64,000 nucleotides of DNA from the NCBI GenBank assembly GCA_021234535.1, contig CM037838.1, positions 12,297,929 to 12,361,928 of the forward strand. Direction: 5' to 3'. A model generated the notes under the pieces. The model did not search any database. It had not been told where the DNA came from and was given only the letters and a program-made list of their open reading frames with translations. Numbering within the stretch: the first letter of the stretch is position 1; each line of letters opens with the position of its first letter. The stretch comes from Stichopus chloronotus. Its lineage: Eukaryota > Echinodermata > Holothuroidea > Aspidochirotida > Stichopodidae. The position numbers and the translations under genes are program-made. Shown here one piece after another: positions 62,301 through 64,000 of this stretch.

Positions 62301-63897
62301 TTTGACCTCCACCAAAAACAACAGGGTTCTTCTACTCAATGTGGTACACCTACAAACTGAATATGAGATCTGTCCAAGCTTCCCTTCTTGAGATATTGTG
62401 TTTACAAGGTAGGGCGTCACAAACATACATACACACACACACATACACACACCCTTACACGCACACCCATGCTTGATTACAAAGGTTATGATTATCATCG
62501 AAACCAAAAAAAAAGAGTTGTCGCAGACGACAACCATGTTTACCTTGACAGCTAAGTCCATCTCCCACGTAGCCCTCCAGGCAGCTGCAGCCGGTCGGCG
62601 TGCATTCGGCGTTTTCACCGCAGGTGATGTTTCTGCAGGTGAGGTTATTGAAGCCATAGCAGGTGCACTCCATCTCACAGGACCTGGTCTGAAATACGGA
62701 TCCAGCCTGGAAAGAAAAAAGAAAAAATGAAATCCATCACCAAACTGTGTACTGATATGGTGCACTAGAAAACGACTAGAGATATGTAATGGCACAGCAC
62801 ATTCTTTTTCACGAAATGTTTTTACTGCTCTCTTGCAGTTGTACTTTGTATGAACACATTCAAATTGTGGTTTACTTTGACTTTACTCTGCTTCCTTCAT
62901 TATCTGGATGGTTTGTTGTTCAATAACCCAAACTGTGGAAACCTACTCTTGTTTACACTTTCCAACATGCTTATTTTATCCTCCAAAACATAAACTGTTT
63001 CTTGTTGTTTTTTCCACTTTTTTACTGTATTTATATAAAACTTGTACTTTACAGTGTTATCTAGAATCAAAGGAATGGTTTCATGAAAGCACTTTCTGTC
63101 TGTAGAATTTTTCAGACATGTTCCTATCCTTTTTCACCAGATTGACTTCAACTTTTCATTACAGCTTTGTCCAACCTATCCTACTACATAATACAAGCAC
63201 TTGTCAACTCGATGGCTCATGCTTGTCCTAACAGCTATGATTTTTTCCACACAAATTAGGGCTCGTTGAGTCAAGAAACGACCTATTCGGAAGTAACTGT
63301 CAGATGCAGTGGTGTCACACAATCAGCGTGGGGGTTTTGAGACCATTAGGCCTCACTTAGCGTGTGATATAGAAGACTTCTAAGGTGTACAGTGCATTGC
63401 AACTCTCTGAGATTTTACCTGAGGGAGTCTACATACCTTCCTAGATTTGATCACTTTCACAAAGAATGGTGCTAAATCATCAATGGTGAACATCCAGACT
63501 TGGCACAAATTTGTCGAAAAAAAGATAACCGCTCTGTTTTATTGCAGAAATAAAAAATGCCATTTAATAAAATGCCATCTAATTGAAACTAATCATGAAC
63601 TCACTCATCATTTTTTAAAATTGCTGAAAATTGCAAAAGGCAGTGAGAGCAGTCGAGTAATGGCCGATCTGACTGCGTAACTCACCGGAGAATAGAATCC
63701 ATCCTTGATGCAGCCACAGGTCTCCGGCAGCACACAGGCATCCCCCTCCACGACGAATCCCTCGTCGCACTGACAGCCCTCGACCAGCCCGGTCGAGTTG
63801 CATCCAGTCAACACATCAGGGTCCAGGAGGCTGGTGCAAGACTCGGGGCAAGGGTCACCGTCGTGTTCATAGGTGGCATTGGCGTTACACGTTACAG
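20216..63897 (-). CDS. Giant MUC4-like NIDO-AMOP-VWD/EGF/SEA type I membrane protein (3' 53 exons)
   Basis: 53 exons, all with GT-AG sites and consistent phases, give about 2,883 residues; the 5' end is outside the window. Order by residue: TIL 1-70, Cys-rich 71-124, LDLa 125-213, sushi 214-329, EGF 330-407, NIDO 408-~640, AMOP ~650-838, VWD and linker 839-1123, cadherin-like 1124-1225, MUC4-type EGFs 1225-1296, 22 EGFs 1297-2216, SEA1 2217-2333, two EGF 2334-2419, SEA2 2420-2549, EGF 2550-2595, Thr-rich stalk, membrane helix ~2697-2720, tail of ~163. The NIDO-AMOP-VWD-EGF core follows human MUC4 closely, including GDPHFTT and the stretch after VWD. Family knowledge: such proteins are cell-surface mucin-like molecules. 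A cell-surface adhesion or barrier role is inferred. Introns not listed separately show no other genes. Confidence 0.9.
21110..22016. repeat. 32-bp minisatellite in 64-bp higher-order pairs
   Basis: About 28 monomers. Type A reads AAGGATAGTGCTCCCAGGTT and type B AAGGATAGTGCTTCCAGTTC; they alternate, so the best period is 64 bp, for example 21507 to 21571. It lies in the intron before the last coding exon of the minus-strand gene. Confidence 0.95.
22435..22670 (+). repeat. G-rich degenerate repeat (GGGTTA/AAGG)
   Basis: Repeated AGGGTTAATAAGGATGGGTT-like units, diverged, in an intron of the minus-strand gene. GGGTTA recalls the telomere hexamer but is not in a regular array. Confidence 0.65.
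22814..22915 (-). CDS. MUC4-like exon: cytoplasmic tail
   Basis: Phase 0-0, 34 codons, basic ([14 protein letters not shown]) then [15 protein letters not shown]. Acceptor tttaattgcag, donor ACG|GTAGGT. Confidence 0.8.
23511..23857 (-). CDS. MUC4-like exon: transmembrane segment and tail
   Basis: Acceptor cctccttgcag, donor [27 protein letters not shown] followed by CCFGLVICF is the single membrane helix with juxtamembrane Cys. A positively charged stop (GQRKG) follows, then YPAYPHPR, an Arg-rich segment and an acidic Tyr-rich block ([14 protein letters not shown]). The direction makes this type I. Confidence 0.93.
23935..24367 (-). repeat. Tandem copies of exon end plus donor (exon 24368-24717)
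   Basis: Five or six diverged copies of the exon's last ~30 nt and its GTATGT donor lie in the adjoining intron, near 24296, 24236, 24117, 24056 and 23989. Read on the plus strand they show CCATCTGGTT...CAGTAA...CACAAACACT. Spacing is about 60-72 bp, with an ACCACAAAC expansion in the middle. Confidence 0.85.
24368..24717 (-). CDS. MUC4-like exon: end of EGF and Thr-rich mucin-like stalk
   Basis: Starts in phase 2, completing the last EGF with [12 protein letters not shown], then about 100 residues very rich in Thr, Ser, Glu and Val ([19 protein letters not shown]), expected to be O-glycosylated. Ends DEPDG before donor G|GTATGT. Confidence 0.9.
25248..25323 (-). CDS. MUC4-like exon: first part of membrane-proximal EGF
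   Basis: [12 protein letters not shown] and GSYVC, finishing in the next exon. Phase 1 in, 2 out, the only phase-2 junction in the gene. Confidence 0.85.
26315..26570 (-). CDS. MUC4-like exon: SEA domain 2, second half
   Basis: Begins [20 protein letters not shown], then [21 protein letters not shown] (26481-26495) sits where SEA domains carry the GSVVV self-cleavage site, followed by the expected hydrophobic strand. Phase 0 in, 1 out. Confidence 0.85.
27402..27535 (-). CDS. MUC4-like exon: SEA domain 2, first half
   Basis: [20 protein letters not shown], then a stretch ending [14 protein letters not shown]. This is the SEA opening pattern. Phase 1 in, 0 out, the same layout as the first SEA domain. 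Confidence 0.82.
27950..28075 (-). CDS. MUC4-like exon: EGF-CA
   Basis: [22 protein letters not shown], ends AECI. Six Cys, phase 1-1. Confidence 0.9.
29292..29423 (-). CDS. MUC4-like exon: EGF
   Basis: [26 protein letters not shown], ends SCR. Lacks the DxDE start, so probably not calcium binding. Phase 1-1. Confidence 0.9.
29951..30188 (-). CDS. MUC4-like exon: SEA domain 1, second half
   Basis: [20 protein letters not shown], then [15 protein letters not shown] and a C-terminal strand. No GSVVV-type site is present at the expected turn (EEGLDL), so self-cleavage is unlikely here. Confidence 0.75.
30917..31029 (-). CDS. MUC4-like exon: SEA domain 1, first half
   Basis: [20 protein letters not shown], then [16 protein letters not shown]. 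Phase 1 in, 0 out, paired with 29951-30188. SEA assignment rests on pattern and paired exon layout. Confidence 0.75.
31268..31390 (-). CDS. MUC4-like exon: EGF-CA (array no. 22)
   Basis: [26 protein letters not shown], ends SCG. Phase 1-1. Confidence 0.9.
32389..32505 (-). CDS. MUC4-like exon: EGF-CA (array no. 21)
   Basis: [26 protein letters not shown], ends GTCS. Phase 1-1. Confidence 0.9.
32581..32656 (+). repeat. AGAC/AGAG microsatellite
   Basis: Interrupted (ACAG)n and (AGAG)n in an intron. Confidence 0.85.
33193..33324 (-). CDS. MUC4-like exon: EGF-CA (array no. 20)
   Basis: [27 protein letters not shown], ends GVDCE. Phase 1-1. Confidence 0.9.
33543..33788 (-). CDS. MUC4-like exon: two EGF domains (array nos. 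18-19)
   Basis: [11 protein letters not shown] ... [16 protein letters not shown], then [12 protein letters not shown] ... [15 protein letters not shown]. Two whole domains in one exon suggest a lost intron. Phase 1-1. Confidence 0.9.
33995..34304 (-). repeat. Tandem copies of exon end plus donor (exon 34305-34442)
   Basis: Degenerate copies of the exon's last ~25 nt and its GTAGGT donor occur after 34238, 34161, 34084 and 34006 (true donor after 34305), a spacing of about 67-78 bp. Plus-strand signature CCTACCTTCACAATATGTTC. Confidence 0.8.
34305..34442 (-). CDS. MUC4-like exon: EGF-CA (array no. 17)
   Basis: [33 protein letters not shown], ends TYCE. The loop between the first two Cys is longer than usual. 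Phase 1-1. Confidence 0.9.
35086..35205 (-). CDS. MUC4-like exon: EGF-CA (array no. 16)
   Basis: [31 protein letters not shown], ends RICS. Phase 1-1. Confidence 0.9.
35991..36107 (-). CDS. MUC4-like exon: EGF-CA (array no. 15)
   Basis: [26 protein letters not shown], ends TFCM. Phase 1-1. Confidence 0.9.
37142..37261 (-). CDS. MUC4-like exon: EGF-CA (array no. 14)
   Basis: [31 protein letters not shown], ends FTCL. Phase 1-1. Confidence 0.9.
37856..37981 (-). CDS. MUC4-like exon: EGF-CA (array no. 13)
   Basis: [28 protein letters not shown], ends SVCQ. Phase 1-1. Confidence 0.9.
38285..38410 (-). CDS. MUC4-like exon: EGF-CA (array no. 12)
   Basis: [32 protein letters not shown], ends RSCL, the LDL-receptor-like EGF variant. 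Phase 1-1. Confidence 0.9.
39807..39929 (-). CDS. MUC4-like exon: EGF (array no. 11, non-calcium)
   Basis: [26 protein letters not shown], ends TVCE. No DxDE start. Phase 1-1. It has several Asn glycosylation motifs. Confidence 0.88.
40608..40727 (-). CDS. MUC4-like exon: EGF-CA (array no. 10)
   Basis: [28 protein letters not shown], ends TECV. Donor C|GTAAGT. Phase 1-1. Confidence 0.9.
40906..41028 (-). CDS. MUC4-like exon: EGF-CA (array no. 9)
   Basis: [29 protein letters not shown], ends QCL. Phase 1-1. Confidence 0.9.
41485..41607 (-). CDS. MUC4-like exon: EGF-CA (array no. 8)
   Basis: [31 protein letters not shown], ends NCT. Phase 1-1. Confidence 0.9.
42310..42371 (-). repeat. Single extra copy of exon end plus donor region (exon 42386-42511)
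   Basis: Plus-strand CATGAGGGAGATGCCATCG here resembles CATGCAGGTGATGCCATCAC in the exon 62 bp away. Flanking TCAGTTT is repeated too. The copy lies in the intron just past the donor. Confidence 0.65.
42386..42511 (-). CDS. MUC4-like exon: EGF-CA (array no. 7)
   Basis: [33 protein letters not shown], ends TCM. Phase 1-1. Confidence 0.9.
43022..43150 (-). CDS. MUC4-like exon: EGF-CA (array no. 6)
   Basis: [32 protein letters not shown], ends VCE. Phase 1-1. Confidence 0.9.
43431..43679 (-). CDS. MUC4-like exon: two EGF-CA domains (array nos. 4-5)
   Basis: [12 protein letters not shown] ... [15 protein letters not shown], then [13 protein letters not shown] ... [15 protein letters not shown]. 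Two whole domains without an intron between. Phase 1-1. Confidence 0.9.
44411..44533 (-). CDS. MUC4-like exon: EGF-CA (array no. 3)
   Basis: [32 protein letters not shown], ends SCS. Phase 1-1. Confidence 0.9.
45066..45197 (-). CDS. MUC4-like exon: EGF-CA (array no. 2)
   Basis: [28 protein letters not shown], then LDVDGDG and VCQ. Phase 1-1. Confidence 0.9.
45322..45608. repeat. Two-copy tandem repeat (~131-150 bp) next to exon 45613-45759
   Basis: ACACAATTA at 45322 and again at 45472, with shared CATTGAGCCACA and CATACATTTACAGGATGCTA. A short match of the unit (GATGCAGGT) to the exon's 3' end is possible but weak. Confidence 0.75.
45613..45759 (-). CDS. MUC4-like exon: EGF-CA (array no. 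1)
   Basis: [20 protein letters not shown], then [18 protein letters not shown], ends YQCL. Long first loop. Phase 1-1. Confidence 0.88.
   Translation of the reverse strand, partial: TWMNVLLMKTEVWKTEDRRAPRFVKTPSTDLPAVALMDTTCIQTCTSV
45895..46409 (-). repeat. Tandem copies (~102 bp) of exon end plus donor (exon 46410-46596)
   Basis: The exon's last ~87 nt with its GTAAGT donor is copied into the intron. The clearest copy is at 46201-46280 (CCTCTGGACAGGTCCC and a full TTACCAAAGCACTTAAAT donor end). Others start their GACAGGT-like segment near 46343, 46241, 46139 and further down, about 102 bp apart. Confidence 0.82.
46410..46596 (-). CDS. MUC4-like exon: MUC4-type EGF pair
   Basis: [20 protein letters not shown], then [13 protein letters not shown], then [17 protein letters not shown]. 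Matches the human MUC4 stretch with GRYCEG ... EEPCFPSVHC ... CPPNLTGDGRHC. Phase 0 in, 1 out. Confidence 0.9.
46849..47030 (-). CDS. MUC4-like exon: end of cadherin-like segment and EGF start
   Basis: [20 protein letters not shown], then [16 protein letters not shown]. Human MUC4 has the equivalent TLLWTP ... LQPRTVVCHC. Phase 1 in, 0 out. Confidence 0.88.
47409..47888 (-). repeat. 105-bp tandem array carrying exon end plus 5' splice site
   Basis: Four extra copies follow the exon ending at 47889. Donor-like sites fall after 47783, 47678, 47573 and 47468, exactly 105 or 106 bp apart. Each unit holds about 56 nt matching the exon's 3' end (ACATAACTGCTAACATTAGC) and about 50 nt of intron. Two of the decoy donors read CTCTG|GTGAGTG like the true one and two read CTCCA|GTGAGTG. 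Copies are over 95 percent alike by eye. Confidence 0.95.
47889..48038 (-). CDS. MUC4-like exon: cadherin-like segment
   Basis: [20 protein letters not shown], then [18 protein letters not shown] Pro-Pro start with A-x-DPEG-x-x-x-SYSL is the cadherin-like/putative Ig pattern; MUC4 has a diverged version here. Donor TCTG|GTGAGT. Phase 1-1. Confidence 0.88.
48506..48775 (-). CDS. MUC4-like exon: post-VWD linker with basic RRRR site
   Basis: [20 protein letters not shown], then [20 protein letters not shown] and [20 protein letters not shown]. Human MUC4 aligns at CDGDSSCIYDTLALRNASIG. RRRR|S at 48720-48731 has the form of a furin-type site (inference). Phase 1-1. Confidence 0.9.
49358..49471 (-). 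CDS. MUC4-like exon: end of VWD region
   Basis: [20 protein letters not shown], ends IFSFGES. Human MUC4 has GVWNNNPEDDFRMPNGSTI. Phase 1-1. Confidence 0.92.
49825..49995 (-). CDS. MUC4-like exon: VWD region
   Basis: [20 protein letters not shown], then [20 protein letters not shown]. The closing [14 protein letters not shown] corresponds to MUC4 LPPEYQNRTEGLLG. Phase 1-1. Confidence 0.92.
50714..50798 (-). CDS. MUC4-like exon: VWD region
   Basis: [20 protein letters not shown] plus LNKTELIT. Phase 0 in, 1 out. Donor A|GTAAGT. Confidence 0.85.
50914..51216 (-). other. Unassigned intronic ORF with weak cystatin-like segment
   Basis: A 100-residue open frame in the intron between two VWD exons, on the coding strand. 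[20 protein letters not shown] followed by a Cys loosely recalls the G-x-NY...C stretch of cystatins. No good donor follows and it is not needed for the phase of the host gene. It could be a decayed fragment or chance. Confidence 0.2.
51308..51522 (-). CDS. MUC4-like exon: start of VWD with GDPH
   Basis: [20 protein letters not shown] and GLGDYYVAL open the VWD domain, very like MUC4 GDPHFTTLDGLTFTFNGLGD. GDPH (51500-51511) is the Asp-Pro cleavage motif of MUC4 and gel-forming mucins. Phase 1 in, 0 out. Confidence 0.95.
51873..51992 (-). CDS. MUC4-like exon: end of AMOP domain
   Basis: [20 protein letters not shown], then [17 protein letters not shown]. The CC, C-x-x-Y, RP and Y-x-PP pattern is the AMOP C-terminus. 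Phase 1-1. Confidence 0.92.
53029..53223 (-). CDS. MUC4-like exon: middle of AMOP domain
   Basis: [20 protein letters not shown], then [16 protein letters not shown] and [14 protein letters not shown]. Matches AMOP (…C-C-Y-…-G). Acceptor tcttgaacag, donor TTAC|GTGAGT. Phase 1-1. Confidence 0.9.
53549..54053 (-). CDS. MUC4-like exon: end of NIDO and start of AMOP
   Basis: The largest exon (505 nt). [20 protein letters not shown], then [13 protein letters not shown] [19 protein letters not shown] finish [12 protein letters not shown] follows, then AMOP begins at [20 protein letters not shown] and CPC. Phase 0 in, 1 out. Confidence 0.93.
54503..54655 (-). CDS. MUC4-like exon: NIDO domain
   Basis: [20 protein letters not shown], then [16 protein letters not shown]. 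The W-x-x-VTWY segment is the NIDO core. Phase 0-0. Confidence 0.92.
55030..55385. repeat. 67-bp tandem repeat
   Basis: About three full and several partial copies; TTGCAACAGTAAATGATATC recurs at 55168, 55235 and 55302. Rich in TGACATCA, which resembles a CRE/AP-1 half-site motif. Intronic. Confidence 0.9.
56232..56396 (-). CDS. MUC4-like exon: NIDO domain
   Basis: [20 protein letters not shown], then [19 protein letters not shown] and EVFYQ. The A-x-x-PFW-x-D signature is diagnostic of NIDO. Acceptor tgattgatag, donor CAG|GTCAGT. Phase 0-0. Confidence 0.92.
57045..57064 (+). repeat. GAGGT simple repeat
   Basis: About four GGTGA pentamers in an intron. Confidence 0.7.
57380..57534 (-). CDS. 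MUC4-like exon: start of NIDO domain
   Basis: [20 protein letters not shown], then [16 protein letters not shown]. The FGDEQGDQ and hydrophobic FPIGDNFY segments open NIDO. Phase 1 in, 0 out. Donor TAT|GTAAGT. Confidence 0.9.
57765..57884 (-). CDS. MUC4-like exon: EGF-CA before NIDO
   Basis: [31 protein letters not shown], ends FYCR. Phase 1-1. Confidence 0.92.
58295..58408 (-). CDS. MUC4-like exon: EGF
   Basis: [31 protein letters not shown]. Notch-type EGF with a short C-terminus. Donor GAGA|GTGAGT. Phase 1-1. Confidence 0.9.
59152..59322 (-). CDS. MUC4-like exon: sushi (CCP) domain 2
   Basis: [20 protein letters not shown], then [20 protein letters not shown] and ICDNGTLTG...C. Four Cys in sushi order; the usual Trp is missing. 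The donor (T|GTTGGT) is weak, so the low end may shift a little. Confidence 0.8.
59923..60099 (-). CDS. MUC4-like exon: sushi (CCP) domain 1
   Basis: [20 protein letters not shown], then [20 protein letters not shown] and C...LPTCL. Sushi pattern with CSPGY-x-L. Phase 1-1. Confidence 0.92.
60770..60916 (-). CDS. MUC4-like exon: LDL-receptor class A repeat 2
   Basis: [20 protein letters not shown], then [20 protein letters not shown]. The acidic C-terminal DxxED cluster is the calcium site of LDLa. Phase 1-1. Confidence 0.9.
61403..61522 (-). CDS. MUC4-like exon: LDL-receptor class A repeat 1
   Basis: [20 protein letters not shown], then [18 protein letters not shown]. The classic DFSDES acidic motif is present. 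Phase 1-1. Confidence 0.93.
62142..62412. repeat. Two-copy direct repeat (offset ~144 bp) with DR1-like motif
   Basis: TGACCCCAAATGACCTTTGA at 62142 and 62286, sharing CTCCACCAAAAACAA and CTTCTTGAGATATTGTGTTT. Each copy contains TGACCTTTGACCT, a DR1-type nuclear-receptor half-site pair. Intronic. Confidence 0.88.
62427..62465 (+). repeat. CA-rich microsatellite
   Basis: (CA)n with CATA interruptions next to the 144-bp repeat. Confidence 0.85.
62544..62706 (-). CDS. MUC4-like exon: Cys-rich segment after TIL
   Basis: [20 protein letters not shown], then [20 protein letters not shown] and [10 protein letters not shown]. It begins like the segment after TIL in VWF-type assemblies and ends EGF-like. 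Phase 0 in, 1 out. Confidence 0.88.
63686..63897 (-). CDS. MUC4-like exon: TIL domain (first exon in window)
   Basis: [20 protein letters not shown], then [20 protein letters not shown] and CGC. TIL pattern with C-P-x-x-C, VEGC-x-C and a final CGC. TIL usually follows VWD and C8 domains, so more VWD modules are expected upstream of the window. Phase 1 in, 0 out. Confidence 0.9.
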
Positions 63898-64000
63898 CTG
63901 TTTGAAAGGACAGAGAATTACTCATAAATTAATTCTACATGACACGGTGTTTGTGCTAGGGCACTGAACCTTAGAAGAAAATCCCCCTCTGAAAAAAGTG

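Noticed and set aside
1..64000. tRNA, rRNA or CRISPR features
   Set aside because: None recognised by eye; the repeats present are tandem satellites or exon-derived, not spaced arrays.

Overview
The window is animal genomic DNA: two genes with many introns, GT-AG splice sites, long AT-rich introns, many simple repeats and one DNA transposon. The gene types (an EGFL7 homologue and a giant NIDO-AMOP-VWD membrane protein with EGF, sushi, LDLa, TIL and SEA modules), together with THAP/P-element-like transposon remains, suggest an invertebrate deuterostome such as an echinoderm. That assignment is an inference; nothing in the window fixes the species.

Plus strand, about 4.2-18.2 kb: an EGFL7/8 homologue. 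It has a candidate signal-peptide exon (4243), an EMI domain over two exons, one EGF, one calcium-type EGF, a short coiled-coil exon, a second coil exon containing SLSEQIS, and a last exon with a CTC motif, a stop at 18115-18117 and poly(A) signals right after. The intron at 13249-16558 holds a dead P-element/THAP9-like transposon (13688-16261) with 30-bp inverted repeats and an 8-bp target duplication. Inside it is a 29-bp palindrome that looks like the excision scar of a related element.

Minus strand, 63897 down to 20216: 53 exons of one gene whose 5' end lies beyond the window. Every exon-exon phase agrees, giving about 2,883 residues: TIL and Cys-rich, 2 LDLa, 2 sushi, EGF, EGF-CA, NIDO, AMOP, VWD (with GDPH), a MUC4-like linker, two MUC4-like EGFs, an array of 22 EGFs, SEA, 2 EGF, a second SEA with a GSIQV cleavage-type site, EGF, a Thr-rich stalk, one membrane helix and a Tyr-rich tail. 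The core matches the C-terminal half of vertebrate MUC4; the flanking modules do not. The two genes converge tail to tail, about 2.1 kb apart.

The most unusual observation is that at five exons of the minus-strand gene (24368, 34305, 42386, 46410, 47889) the exon's last 20-90 nt together with its 5' splice site have been tandemly duplicated into the following intron, with units of about 60-105 bp. This leaves arrays of decoy donor sites. Other repeats include a 32-bp minisatellite arranged in 64-bp pairs (21.1-22.0 kb), a 67-bp repeat (55.0-55.4 kb) and a 144-bp duplication carrying DR1-like motifs (62.1-62.4 kb).
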